64,000 nucleotides of DNA from contig JAUYQP010000028.1 of assembly GCA_030697205.1 (NCBI GenBank), positions 1-64,000 of the forward strand. The letters run 5' to 3'. The notes under the pieces were generated by a model. The model searched no databases. It saw only the letters and a program-made list of their open reading frames with translations, and was not told the origin of the DNA. Each line of letters opens with the position of its first letter. The stretch's first letter is position 1. The translations under genes and the position numbers were made by a program. Of the stretch, positions 1 to 9,011 are shown one piece after another. The stretch comes from Mycobacteriales bacterium. GTDB lineage: Bacteria; Actinomycetota; Actinomycetes; Mycobacteriales; SCTD01.

Positions 1-92
1 CCCGACCGAGCGGCCGGGTCCTTCCGAGCGTCCAGCGTCAGCCTGATCGCGCGCTCCCGAAGCTCCTCCGGGTACTTCCGTGGTGCCGCCAT
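1..92 (-). CDS. IS3-family transposase OrfA, amino-terminal fragment (window edge)
   Basis: Reading leftward from an ATG at base 92, the first residues are MAAPRKYPEELRERAIRL. This is the typical start of the helix-turn-helix OrfA protein of IS3-family elements, which binds the IS ends and is joined to the DDE-bearing OrfB by programmed frameshifting. A GGAGGA ribosome-binding site lies seven bases before the ATG, which fixes the start. Only about 30 of roughly 100 residues are inside the window. OrfB is not visible. Whether the element is active cannot be judged. Confidence 0.75.
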   Translation of the reverse strand, partial: MAAPRKYPEELRERAIRLTLDARKDPAARS

Positions 93-141
93 TCTTGATC
101 CTCCGTGGCTTGATGGTCTCCATCAAACCCGGTACGAGACA
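1..141 (-). mobile_element. left part of an IS3-family insertion sequence, cut by the window edge
   Basis: The first 92 bases encode the amino terminus of an IS3-type OrfA on the minus strand. Upstream of it lies a short leader that begins, on the minus strand, TGTCTCGTACCGGG, which has the TG start expected of a terminal inverted repeat. I place the element end near base 141 by eye. The other terminal repeat and the target duplication lie outside the window, so completeness cannot be judged. The element sits about 240 bases from the 3' end of rnpB. Confidence 0.6.
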
Positions 142-379
142 GAGTGCCTCTCGGTCGATGATCATGGTGCGGATGCGGGGCAGAGTGCCACAGATGAGGG
201 CAATCGCACCACTGTCTCGAGCCACGCGTCGTCCGAGGGACGCGTGTCAACCCGGTGTGCCGCCCGACCAGCCACGTCACACGACCTCATGGGGCTGCCC
301 GCCCGCGCCCTGTCACCGCGACACGGCGCCCGAGAGACCGCGTCGTGCACGTGATGTGGGCGGCCGGGGGTCTTGGGGG

Positions 380-766
<387 letters not shown>

Positions 767-909
767 CACGACCAGCGTACGACGGGGCCGAGTCGGCTCC
801 CGGCGTAGGCCCGATAAGGCGCGGGTCAGCTGAGCCAGCCCATCACGTCGAACACGACGTCCGTGGCCCTGGCGGAGGAGGACAGGACACCTGGCCTGAC
901 GTTCGGGCG

Positions 910-1581
910 TCAGGCCGCCAGGCCGAGCAACACCAGATCGGTGGGTCGCAAGGGCGCTGCCATGGGTGCACGGCTCACGACAAGGACGATCGCCGACCTC
1001 CTGCCAGGAGAGGGCTCGCGTTCAGCGGACTTCCGCGGCATCCGCTGGTCAGGCACAGCCGACGGCAACAGGGGTTCGCGCGGCTCTGGCACATCCGTGG
1101 GCAGGATGGCCTCCATCGGCGGCGCCGTCGGAGGGCCGTCCGGATGGATGTGTAGGTGCGCTGGGCGGGGGACGTCGTACATCACCAGTGCGGAGAGCTC
1201 CGCGGCGGCCGCCAGATGTGGATCCTCCCAGATCCGTGTCGGCGGTTCGGCCCGCCGACCGGACGCCGGGTCACCGTTGCCCCCGGGGAGATGAGCTGCG
1301 GCGGTCGCCTGCAGCAGAGCGACCTCCGCGACGAGGTCCAGGTCAGGCCACCGTGGCAAGGTGGCGTCGTAGCGCGCGTCCTCAGCCGCAGTCGCAGGTA
1401 CCTGCTCGACCCGCCCACAGACCCGGCAGGCATAGCAGAGGGTGCGGTCCTCACTGCCGAGACCCCGGAGCCAGGCAGCAACACCGAAGCAGCCGCGCTC
1501 GACGAGCACCAGGGGGCGCTGGCGCTCGCAGTCAGCGCAGTAGCCGTTCCACTTGGCGAGAACCTTGCAGCTGTCGGTCAC
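910..1581 (-). CDS. hypothetical protein with a CxxC zinc-ribbon-like region
   Basis: The protein has 223 residues from a GTG at 1581. I do not recognise the family. The first 60 residues carry CADC and CYACRVC, two cysteine pairs spaced as in a zinc ribbon (YCADCERQ and LCYACRVCGRV). The central part is ordinary globular sequence. The C-terminal 90 residues are rich in proline and charge and may be disordered. Codon use has the strong third-position G/C bias of neighbouring genes, which supports coding. The open frame continues upstream to about 2430, but that part lacks protein-like composition. The GTG follows a weak purine stretch (GGACCC), so the start is tentative. Confidence 0.5.
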   Translation of the reverse strand: MTDSCKVLAKWNGYCADCERQRPLVLVERGCFGVAAWLRGLGSEDRTLCYACRVCGRVEQVPATAAEDARYDATLPRWPDLDLVAEVALLQATAAAHLPGGNGDPASGRRAEPPTRIWEDPHLAAAAELSALVMYDVPRPAHLHIHPDGPPTAPPMEAILPTDVPEPREPLLPSAVPDQRMPRKSAEREPSPGRRSAIVLVVSRAPMAAPLRPTDLVLLGLAA

Positions 1582-1952
1582 GGGAGGGTCCTGACGGGTC
1601 GGTGGGATGTAGAGCGGGCTGTGCTGCACAGGTGCACCTGTTCCTTCGTCGGCACGGGGTAGGTGGCCACAGCCCCAGGCGTACCGATCGCCCCCCTCAG
1701 GTTGACCGGTCGCTCGACTGCCCCGCGGGGAGCGTCGGGACGTGGCAGACAGCCAGAACCACGACGAACGACGCCACCACGGGAAGGCGACGCAGCACCG
1801 CGCGCGCGGCGCGCCCCGGAGACGACGTACGCCGGGCTTGCCCGTGAAGCACCGGCCGCGGCACCCAGCAGCGGCACCAGACACGCGGTCTTGCTCTGGG
1901 CCAGACCGACGACCTACGGCCGACCGCATGAGATCCGGTGGACGACTGGTGG
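1582..1952. other. region without a recognisable gene
   Basis: Several overlapping open frames exist here but none has convincing composition or a good start. One minus-strand frame (about 1697-1850) has a hydrophobic stretch, LPVVASFVVVLAV, that could be a leftover membrane segment. It lies just downstream of the signal peptidase remnant, so this may be further decayed DNA. Confidence 0.4.
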
Positions 1953-2535
1953 TCAGCAGTGAACGGCAGCTGCCGGCACCCGTCGGTCCTCGGCCCCCGG
2001 AAGATCGGTACAGGCCCAGGCACGGCGCAGGGTGGGCCGCATCTGCACGCGGTGCGCGCTCAGCGCTGGTCGACAGCCTGTCGGGGCCGGGGTCGCCCGG
2101 ACGTGCGCCCCGCCCACGAGTTCGGCGTGACTCGGCAGGTCGGTGGGCTGCCAGGACCCGCGCGCGGTCCGGCGTACGACGACGACCTGCGGCCCGGGCC
2201 CCCGAGGAAGGACCTCGGCCGCGGGAGCCGTGGCCTTGCGCTTGCGGTCCGGCCAGGCGAGGACGAGGGCCGTGAGGCCGCCGCAGAGCAGGCCCAGCGG
2301 GACCGGCTCGGCAGCTCGTGACAGCACGCTGCCGCCCCCTGGCGTGGACCACACGAGCCGTCCGGCGATGTCGTCGTCGGTCGGTCGCCAGGGGTCGGGG
2401 CTGGTGCGGTTGTCGCCCTGGGTGCGCCACCCGGCGCGTCCGTCGCCGCCCATGAGCCGGTGGATGACGACGTTGCCGGCACCGAAGGTCCCCTCAGGGA
2501 CGCGGTAGCCCACGATGTCGCCGACGGAGTAGCTC
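1953..2535 (-). pseudogene. signal peptidase I (S26, SipW-like), 5'-truncated remnant
   Basis: The minus strand encodes the C-terminal half of an S26-family signal peptidase of the archaeal/SipW type. Key pieces are SVGDIVGYRVPEG, VVIHRLMGGDG, WRTQGDN and DDIAGRLVWS, followed by a hydrophobic segment (VPLGLLCGGLTALVLAW). These enzymes cleave signal peptides at the outer face of the membrane. The N-terminal membrane anchor and the catalytic serine region are missing. Homology starts abruptly near 2535, exactly where a hybrid kinase remnant begins on the other strand. An artificial frame runs on to 2672, but there it is only the antisense of the kinase. The last 60 residues before the stop at 1953 are less clear. 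Confidence 0.7.
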
Positions 2536-4257
2536 GAGGAGATCGACTTCGAGCTGGCGACGGTGGTGGAGGAGGTGGCCGAGCTGCTGGCCGAATCCGC
2601 CCACGCCAAGGGCCTGGAGCTGATCGTCGCCGTCGATCCTGATCCACCCCCCGTCCTGCGGGGCGACCCCACCCGGCTCCGTCAGGTGCTCATCAACCTG
2701 GCGGGTAACGCCATCAAGTTCACCGCCACCGGCGAAGTCGTGATCGCCTGCACCGCCGCGGCCGCCGGTGACGGGTTCGAGATCCGTGGCGAGGTGCGCG
2801 ACACCGGCATCGGCATGACCGATGAGATCCGCGCCAAGATCTTCGCCAGCTTCACCCAGGCCGACTCGTCGACCACCCGACGCTACGGCGGCACCGGGCT
2901 CGGTCTGGCCATCGTACGTCGTCTCGTCGAGCTGATGGGCGGCACCGTCTCCGTCGAGAGCACCCCCGGTGTCGGGTCGACGTTCACGTTCACCGCCCGC
3001 CTCGCCCCGGGCCGCGGGACGCCCGTCGTGAGCCGGGCTGGGCGGCTGCGCCGCACCCGGGTACTGCTCGTCGACGACATCCCCGCCAACCTGACCGTGC
3101 TCGCTGCCCACATGGCGGCGTGGGGGCCGGAGGCAGCCGAGGCGTCCAACGCCGTCGACGCGCTCACCCTCGCCCGCGACGCCGAGACCGCCGGGAAGCC
3201 GTTCGACGTGGTCCTCTCCGACTACATCATGCCTGGCCGCGATGGCCTTGAGCTCGCCGACGACCTCGCCCGGGAGCTCGAACACCCGCCACCGGTCATC
3301 ATCCTTTCCTCGGCGGGAGGTCGAGACGCGGCCCGAGGCCGAGACACGGTCAACGTGGCGCGATTCCTGGTGAAACCGGTCCGCCGCTCCCAGCTCTTCG
3401 ACGCGATCGGGTCAGCGATCGGGGCCGTCCCGAGCCGCACCGCGACACCTCGCGCGACCAGCGACGGAGCGGCACCTGCCGCGAACGGCACCCGGGTGCT
3501 GGTCGCCGACGACAACGCCATGAACCTGCGTCTGGCGACGCTGATCCTCGAGAAAGCGGGCTACGCCGTCGACGGGGTCGCCAACGGCGCCGAAGCGGTG
3601 GAAGCGGTCGCCCGCGGTCGTTACGGGGCCGTCCTGATGGACTGCGAGATGCCGGTCATGGACGGCTACGCGGCGGCTCGCGAGATCCGACGCCGCGAGG
3701 GCGACGGCCGGCGGAGCCCGATCATCGCGGTCACCGCCAGCGCCCTGGCGGGCGACGCCGAGCGCGCCCTCGCCGCCGGCATGGACGCCCACGTCACCAA
3801 GCCGATCGACCACCACGAGCTGTACACCGCGCTCAACCGCCTGCTCGCCACCGACACCCCGGTCGTCGGTCCGCAGGGACCGTCCGCGCCTGAGGCGGGT
3901 GACTTCGACGAGCGGGCCCTCGAGCAGCTCCGCGAGCTCGACGGCACAGGTGAGGACCTCCGCAGCCTCGTGGCGATCTTCCTTCGAGACACTCCCGTGA
4001 GCGTGGACGCGCTGACCGAGGCCGCGCAGCTACACGACCTCGAGACCGTTCGCACGCTCGCCCACACGGTGCGAGGGTCCGCCAGCATGCTCGGGGCCGT
4101 CGGCCTCGCACGCCTGTGCGCCGAGATCGAGCACGACGCTCACAGCGGGAAGCCACCGCACACCGCGCTCATCGAGGCTCTCGCTCTGGCGCTCGAGCAC
4201 ATCACCACCTGGCTCACCGACCACACGACCTTCAGCGGTCCACCCAGGAGCACGTAG
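2533..4257 (+). pseudogene. hybrid sensor histidine kinase/response regulator, 5'-truncated
   Basis: The recognisable frame begins at [15 protein letters not shown], the helix that follows the HisKA domain, directly after an in-frame TAG at 2530. Numbering from a GTG at 2563 (564 residues), a HATPase domain spans about 20-150 (N box [16 protein letters not shown] at 80, GGTGLGL at 109). A first receiver spans 165-288 (DD 171-172, D220, K271), a second 309-430 (D317, D360, K413), and an HPt domain 448-540 (H501 in [10 protein letters not shown]). Sensor and HisKA domains are gone, so it cannot autophosphorylate in the normal way. The HATPase-REC-REC-HPt remainder is intact and could be translated from an internal GTG, though no good ribosome-binding site is visible. 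Confidence 0.8.
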
Positions 4258-4500
4258 CCCCGCGCTGTTCCGCCGCTACGCCGACGTGCGACCCGGGGCG
4301 TTCGACGACGAGGCCGACTTCCGGGCGCACGACATCGTCGCGCAGCCGCGGGCGCTCACCGACGTCGTCGTACGCCTGAGCTGTGGTCGTGACGACCCGT
4401 TCCTCGACGCGACGCGAGCGCTGGCCGAGGCGCTCCCCCGCGCCGAGTCGGGCACTCGCCGAGCTCCGCCTGGTCGGGCGGGAGCTGGCAAGCGCATGAC
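4258..4500 (+). pseudogene. alpha/beta hydrolase (esterase-like), C-terminal remnant
   Basis: Immediately after the kinase stop, a plus-strand frame reads FDDEADFRAHDIVA and VVVRLSCGRDDPFLDATRAL. This is the region of an alpha/beta hydrolase around the late catalytic aspartate (GRDDPF). The sequence then jumps frame. The final ELRLVGRELASA followed by TGA at about 4498-4500 is in another frame, and the segment that should carry the catalytic histidine is missing. The catalytic serine half is also absent. It is a doubly damaged 3' end of a gene that once ran rightward towards the RNase H operon. Confidence 0.55.
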
Positions 4501-4503
4501 GCC

Positions 4504-5676
4504 TCAGCGAGGCAGGTCGCCGAGGTGGGCGGTGTCGTTGAGCGAGCGGACCACCGCCGGCCCGTCGGCGAACCACTGCACCTGCGACAGGCAGGCCAGG
4601 TCGAGGTGCATCCGGTAGAGCGCCGATGGCGGAGCGTCGAGGGCGAAGCGCAGCAGCGTCTTGATGGGCGTCACGTGGGAGACCACGACGACCGTCTTGC
4701 CGGGGTGGGTGCGGATGACGCGGTCGCGGGCCTGGCGGACCCGGGTGGCGGTGGCGTCGAAGGACTCGCCGTAGGGCGGGGCCACTGCGGTGTCGGCGAG
4801 CCAGGCGTCGAGCTCGCGCGGCCACTGCTGGCGGACCTCGCCGAAGGTGTAGCCCTCCCAGTCGCCGAAGTCGGTCTCCCGGAAGCCGTCCTCGACGACG
4901 AGCTCGAGGCCGGCAGCGGCCGCGACCGCCTCGGCGGTCTGGCGGGCCCGGCGCACGGGTGAGGTGACGACGACGACGGCGCCGAGGGTCGTGACCCGAC
5001 GCGCGGCCGCGGCGGCCTGGGCGCGGCCGACCTCGGTGAGCTCCTGGTCACCGACACCGGAGAAGCGCTTCTCGACCGACAGCACCGTCTGCCCGTGGCG
5101 CAGCAGCCAGGTCGTGGTGGGCGGCGCGGGCGAGTCCTGCCAGCCCGACAGCCGGTTGGGGGTCGTCTCCGGCACGGGCGCGACGGGGGCCACGTCGTGC
5201 TCGGCGAGCCAGGCGGAGGCCGCGTCATCGGGCTGCGACGCCCCCGCCGAGACCCAGACCTCGCCGCGCGCGGCGGCATCCATCGCGGCGTTGGCGAGGG
5301 CGTCGGCGAGCTTGTTCTTCTCCCTGGGGATCCAGGAGAAGCGCACCCGCTCGAGGCGCCGGACCAGCTCGGAGGCCTCCTTCGCGAGCGGCTTCATCGA
5401 CGGGTGCTTGACCTGCCAGCGGCCCGACATCTGCTCGACGACGAGCTTGGAGTCCATCCGCACGTCGACGTCGGCGGCACCGAGCTCCAGCGCGGCGGTG
5501 AGGCCCGCGATCAACCCGGCGTACTCCGCGACGTTGTTGGTCGCCACCCCGATCCCCGCTGCCCGCTCGGCGAGGACCTCGCCGGTGACGCCGTCGAGCA
5601 CGACCGCGCCGTAGCCCGCGGGCCCAGGGTTGCCGCGCGAGCCGCCGTCGGCCTCGACGACGACGCGCGAGATCAC
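4504..5676 (-). CDS. bifunctional RNase H / acid phosphatase
   Basis: This 390-residue cytoplasmic fusion is typical of actinobacteria. Residues 1-135 form a type I RNase H domain that cuts the RNA strand of RNA:DNA hybrids, with D10 (VEADGGSRGNPG), E51 (NNVAEYAGL), D75 (RMDSKLVV) and D125. Residues from about 188 on form a histidine phosphatase domain with the LLRHGQT motif, RHG at 193-195. The phosphatase substrate is not evident here; family members have been linked to acid phosphatase and CobC-type activity. The GTG at 5676 overlaps the stop of the upstream zinc-ribbon gene as GTGA, which decides the start. It is the third gene of the Nif3/zinc-ribbon/RNase H operon. Confidence 0.93.
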   Translation of the reverse strand: MISRVVVEADGGSRGNPGPAGYGAVVLDGVTGEVLAERAAGIGVATNNVAEYAGLIAGLTAALELGAADVDVRMDSKLVVEQMSGRWQVKHPSMKPLAKEASELVRRLERVRFSWIPREKNKLADALANAAMDAAARGEVWVSAGASQPDDAASAWLAEHDVAPVAPVPETTPNRLSGWQDSPAPPTTTWLLRHGQTVLSVEKRFSGVGDQELTEVGRAQAAAAARRVTTLGAVVVVTSPVRRARQTAEAVAAAAGLELVVEDGFRETDFGDWEGYTFGEVRQQWPRELDAWLADTAVAPPYGESFDATATRVRQARDRVIRTHPGKTVVVVSHVTPIKTLLRFALDAPPSALYRMHLDLACLSQVQWFADGPAVVRSLNDTAHLGDLPR

Positions 5677-6416
5677 AGACCCGACTCGGCGGTCCGCACC
5701 ATGATGCGGCCGCACTCCTCGTGGCGCAGCACCTCGTCGACGGCGGCCGCGCGGATCGCGGCTTTCTCGTTGCCCATCAGGTCGAGCCGGCAGCCGCCGC
5801 AGGCACCGCGGCCGATCGCGCCCGCCCCGACACCACCCTCGGCGGAGCGGATCTTCTCGTAGAGCGCGAGCAGGTCGTCGGGGAAGGTCGCGGCCATCTC
5901 GGCGCGCTCCGCCGTGATGCGGACGATGTCGGCGTCGATCTCGACGAAGGCCACGTCGCGCGCGGCCTCGGCCTCCGAGCGCGCCGCGAGGTGACCGCTG
6001 CGCGCGGCGGTGTGCTCGTCGAGGACGGCCTGGGCGGCCTCGAGCCGCTCCATGACCTCGAGCTCGCCGTCCTCGAGGTCGGACTGACGGCGGGTGAGGG
6101 TCGCGACCTCGTGCTCGAGGTCCTGCAGCTGCTTGGGCTGCGTGATGGCGCCGGAGGCGAGCCGCTCCTCGTCGCGGGCGCGCCGGGCGCGGACCTGCTC
6201 AACCTCGGCCTCGACCTTGGTGAGGTCGCGCTGCAGGTCCGACACCTCGGTCTCGGCGCGCACGAGGTCGTCGCGCAGCGCGTCGACCAGCCCCTCGAGG
6301 CGGGCCATCTCGGCGATCTCCGGCAGCGTCTTGCGCTTGTGGGCGAGGCGGTCGAGGGCGCTGTCGAGCGCCTGGAGGTCGAGCAGCCTGAGCTGGACGA
6401 ACGGGTCGGCCTTCAC
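5673..6416 (-). CDS. C4-type zinc-ribbon, coiled-coil protein
   Basis: The 247-residue protein has a long coiled coil (about residues 20-180, heptad-rich in E, R and L) followed by a C-terminal zinc ribbon with CGGC near 205 and the EECGRIMVR motif near 235. The ribbon helps its family bind nucleic acid or tRNA-related partners, but the precise role is unsettled. It lies between Nif3 and RNase H with four-base GTGA overlaps on both sides, so the three are almost certainly co-transcribed and translationally coupled. The start GTG at 6416 is set by that overlap. Confidence 0.9.
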   Translation of the reverse strand: MKADPFVQLRLLDLQALDSALDRLAHKRKTLPEIAEMARLEGLVDALRDDLVRAETEVSDLQRDLTKVEAEVEQVRARRARDEERLASGAITQPKQLQDLEHEVATLTRRQSDLEDGELEVMERLEAAQAVLDEHTAARSGHLAARSEAEAARDVAFVEIDADIVRITAERAEMAATFPDDLLALYEKIRSAEGGVGAGAIGRGACGGCRLDLMGNEKAAIRAAAVDEVLRHEECGRIMVRTAESGL

Positions 6417-7528
6417 GGCTGCGGGCTCCTCATGTGCCAGGGGTCGGTCACGGTCGTCGAGACCGTCGTGCTCACGTTAGCGGCGGTCGCGAGCCGCACC
6501 GCGGCGTCGGTGAGCCAGGGGTGCTCGGTGGCCCAGTGGGCGGCGTCGAGCAGGGCGAGGCCCTCGGGCGCCTCGCTCGCCGGGTGGTGGCGCAGGTCGG
6601 CGGTGAGGTAGGCCTGCGCACCCGAGCGGGCGGCCGCCCCCAGCAGCGAGTCGCCGGACCCGCCGCAGACCGCGACGGTGCTCACAGCACGGCCGTCGCC
6701 GCCCGCGACGCGGATGCCGCCGGCCGTCGCAGGCAGGCTGCGGGCGACGTGCTCGGCGAAGTCCGCGAGCGCCATCGGCGACGGCAGCTCCCCCACCCGG
6801 CCGAGGCCGCGGGGGCCGGGCAGCCCGGCCAGCTCGAGCAGGTCGAAGGCCGGCTCCTCGTAGGGGTGCGCGGCCCGCAACGCCGCGACGACAGCGGACC
6901 GGCGGGCGCGCGGCAGCACCAGCTCGAGGCGGTCCTCCGCCACGACGGCCACCTCCCCCACCCGGCCGACGGTCGGCACCGCCCCGGGCAGCGGCCGGAA
7001 GGTGCCGGTGCCCGTCGTCGTCCACGCGCAGCGGTCGTAGTCGCCGACCGCCCCGGCACCCGCTGCGGCCAGCGCGTCGAGCAGGGCGTCGCGCGACGCC
7101 GTGGGGACGAAGACGACGAGCTTGTCGAGGGGGTCCGCGGGCAGGGCCTGCAGCGGGCGCAGGTCGACCAGCCCGATCGCCGCGGCGAGCGCGTCGGAGA
7201 CCCCGGGGTCGGCGACGTCGGCGTTGGTGTGCGCGACGTGCAGGGCGCAGCCACCGGAGATGAGGCGGTGGACGAGCCGGCCCTTGGGGGTCGTCGCCGC
7301 GACCGACGACGTGCCCTTGAGGTAGAGCGGGTGGTGGGTGAGCAGCAGGTCGTAGCCACCGTCGAGCGCCTCGGTGACGGTGGCCTCGACGGGGTCGACG
7401 GCGAGCAGCACCCGGCGTACGTCCTGGTCGGGGTCGCCGCAGACCAGGCCGACGGCGTCCCAGGGCTCCGCCCACGGCGGGGGGTAGAGCCCGTCGAGGA
7501 CGGCCACGACGTCGGCGAGGGTGCTCAC
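6413..7528 (-). CDS. Nif3-like dinuclear metal-centre hexameric protein
   Basis: The protein has 371 residues from the GTG at 7528 (VSTLADVVAVLDGLYPPPWA). Metal-binding signatures are the N-terminal DAVGLVCGD, LLTHHPLYLKG and HVAHTNAD, and the C-terminal TADLRHHPASEA and HWATEHPWL. The PII-like insert typical of the longer family members fills the middle (HPYEEPAFDLLEL). It is a toroidal hexamer with two metal ions per subunit. A role as GTP cyclohydrolase 1 type 2 is often annotated but is uncertain. It heads the operon with the zinc-ribbon and RNase H genes, overlapping the former by four bases. Open frame upstream of the chosen start lacks protein-like composition. Confidence 0.92.
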   Translation of the reverse strand: MSTLADVVAVLDGLYPPPWAEPWDAVGLVCGDPDQDVRRVLLAVDPVEATVTEALDGGYDLLLTHHPLYLKGTSSVAATTPKGRLVHRLISGGCALHVAHTNADVADPGVSDALAAAIGLVDLRPLQALPADPLDKLVVFVPTASRDALLDALAAAGAGAVGDYDRCAWTTTGTGTFRPLPGAVPTVGRVGEVAVVAEDRLELVLPRARRSAVVAALRAAHPYEEPAFDLLELAGLPGPRGLGRVGELPSPMALADFAEHVARSLPATAGGIRVAGGDGRAVSTVAVCGGSGDSLLGAAARSGAQAYLTADLRHHPASEAPEGLALLDAAHWATEHPWLTDAAVRLATAANVSTTVSTTVTDPWHMRSPQP

Positions 7529-7538
7529 CTGCCGGAGA

Positions 7539-8090
7539 CTAGTGATCGGCGACGAGCGGGGGTGGTGGCACCGGCGGCGGGCGCAGCGCGACCTCGACCT
7601 CGACCGTCCCCGGGTGGTCGAGGGTGCGCTGCACGACCTCCCCGGCGCGGGCCATGAGGTGCAGCGCGGCGGTGTTCTCGGCGAGCAGCAGCGCCGTGAA
7701 ACCGGTGACGCCCCGCTCGAGCGCCGCCGCGACGAGACCGTCGCACAGCGCGCTGCCCGCACCGATCCCGTGCCGGTCGTCGGCGACGGTGAAGGCGACC
7801 TCCGCGAGCTCCGGGCGGAGTCGGTCGCGCACGAAGCGCCCGACCGCGATGTCCTCGCCGTTGGTGGCGCTGACGAGCAGCCGGGCGACGTGGTCGACGT
7901 CGTCGACGCGGTCGACGAGCTGGTCGAGCATCGTCGGGGTGAGCCGAGGCACCGGCGCGAGGAAGCGGTGGTAGCGGGACTCGGGCGACAGCCGGAGGTA
8001 GGCCGCGCGCAGGCCCTCCCTGTCGTGGGGCTGCAGCCGCCGAAGCACCACGGGCGTGCCGTCGCGCAGCAGTCGCGGCTCGAGCGTCAT
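7539..8090 (-). CDS. GNAT-family N-acetyltransferase
   Basis: The 183-residue protein starts at ATG 8090 (MTLEPRLLRDGTPVVLRRL). It has the GNAT layout: the N-terminal strand with LRRLQPHDREGL, the VGRFVRDRLRPELAEVAFTV core strands, and the acetyl-CoA loop DRHGIGAGSAL (Q/RxxGxG/A form). The ENTAALHLMARAG helix is typical of the C-terminal half. It transfers an acetyl group to an amine; the substrate cannot be predicted. It lies ten bases upstream of the Nif3 start on the same strand and may join that operon. A longer open frame upstream overlaps the next gene and has no domain content. Confidence 0.85.
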   Translation of the reverse strand: MTLEPRLLRDGTPVVLRRLQPHDREGLRAAYLRLSPESRYHRFLAPVPRLTPTMLDQLVDRVDDVDHVARLLVSATNGEDIAVGRFVRDRLRPELAEVAFTVADDRHGIGAGSALCDGLVAAALERGVTGFTALLLAENTAALHLMARAGEVVQRTLDHPGTVEVEVALRPPPVPPPPLVADH

Positions 8091-8109
8091 GCGCCCAGCC
8101 TGCCCGACA

Positions 8110-8397
8110 TCAGCCTTCCGCGCCTCCGACGCTCTCGCGGATGCCGTGCGACACCTTCCCGAGCATCTCGTCGGGGGTGAGGTGGAAGGCCCCCGCAGCG
8201 ATGTCGAGCAGCACCGCACCCAGGGCGATGAGCGACTGCGTCATGGCCTCGGGGTCGTCGCGAGCCGCCTCCATGAGACCGGTGTAGGCACCGTCTTCGC
8301 GACGGACGTAGGCCGTCATCAGGTCAACCGCGCGCGAGAACGTCTCGGGCTCCGGGACGTACTCCACCTGCTCAAGCGATCTCTCCACGTGGCGCAT
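8110..8397 (-). CDS. hypothetical protein
   Basis: The protein is a 95-residue product from the ATG at 8397 (MRHVERSLEQVEYVPEPETF). It looks all-helical and acidic, with no known motif. I do not recognise it. Upstream in-frame alternatives at about 8430 (GTG) and 8454 (TTG) exist, so the start is open. It lies 19 bases before the GNAT gene on the same strand. Amphipathic helices such as AMTQSLIALGAVLLDIAAG and good third-position G/C bias support coding. Confidence 0.55.
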   Translation of the reverse strand: MRHVERSLEQVEYVPEPETFSRAVDLMTAYVRREDGAYTGLMEAARDDPEAMTQSLIALGAVLLDIAAGAFHLTPDEMLGKVSHGIRESVGGAEG

Positions 8398-8561
8398 CGT
8401 ATCGGACAAGAGCACTGTTCGATTCACCCCGAGCCGCGGCGGCAGCCCCGTCAACGGTCACGACCAACCGCGCGATCATCGCCGCAAGCTGACCCCAGGC
8501 CTGACCGCACCTGCGACCGCGCGATCGACCGGTCCACCAGCCCAGACCCTCTTGCCGCCCC

Positions 8562-9011
8562 TCAGCGGCTTCTCTGAGCAGGATCCTGCTCCGGCAGCGT
8601 CGAGACGTCGATCCAGTAGCGCGCCATCTGCTGCACGCCCTCCCGCAGCCCGCTGAGGCTCGCGGGCTTGGTGACGTAGCTGTTGGCCTGGCGCTCGTAG
8701 CTGTCGCGGACGTCCTCCGGACGATCCGAGGACGACAGCACGACCGTCGGGATCGTGCACAGGGACGCGTCGCCCTTGATGGCCTCGAGCACCTCGAGTC
8801 CGTTGACCTTCGGCATCTTCAGGTCCAGCACCACCAGGTGGGGCCGCTCCGCGTCGGCGTAGTCGCCCCTCCGGTGCAGGAAGTCCAGAGCCTCCTCGCC
8901 GTCCTTGACGGTCACGATCTCCACGCCGGCGCCGTGGGCGTCGTGGAAGGCCCGCACCGTGAAGAAGGCGTGGTCCGCGTCATCCTCAGCAACCAGGATT
9001 CGAGCTTTCAT
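8562..9011 (-). CDS. single-domain response regulator (Rcp1-like receiver)
   Basis: The 149-residue protein consists only of a receiver domain: acidic pair EDD near residues 9-11, phosphoacceptor aspartate in VVLDLKMPKVNG near 67, conserved TVVLSSS (Ser/Thr switch) and lysine in SYVTKPAS. The longer loop between beta-3 and alpha-3, and ADHAFF near the acidic pair, are typical of Rcp1-type receivers that pair with bacteriophytochrome-like kinases. It has no output domain, so it probably relays phosphate or controls a partner by binding. The ATG at 9011 overlaps the stop of the upstream kinase (ATGA), making that kinase its likely partner. Confidence 0.9.
   Translation of the reverse strand: MKARILVAEDDADHAFFTVRAFHDAHGAGVEIVTVKDGEEALDFLHRRGDYADAERPHLVVLDLKMPKVNGLEVLEAIKGDASLCTIPTVVLSSSDRPEDVRDSYERQANSYVTKPASLSGLREGVQQMARYWIDVSTLPEQDPAQRSR

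Noticed and set aside
1697-2023. 108-codon minus-strand frame with one hydrophobic stretch
   Set aside because: It overlaps the signal peptidase remnant, has no ribosome-binding site and shows no family motif beyond LPVVASFVVVLAV.
1953-2672. complete minus-strand gene of 239 codons with signal peptidase homology
   Set aside because: The first 45 codons are only the antisense of the kinase remnant. Homology starts at the junction, so the gene is truncated.
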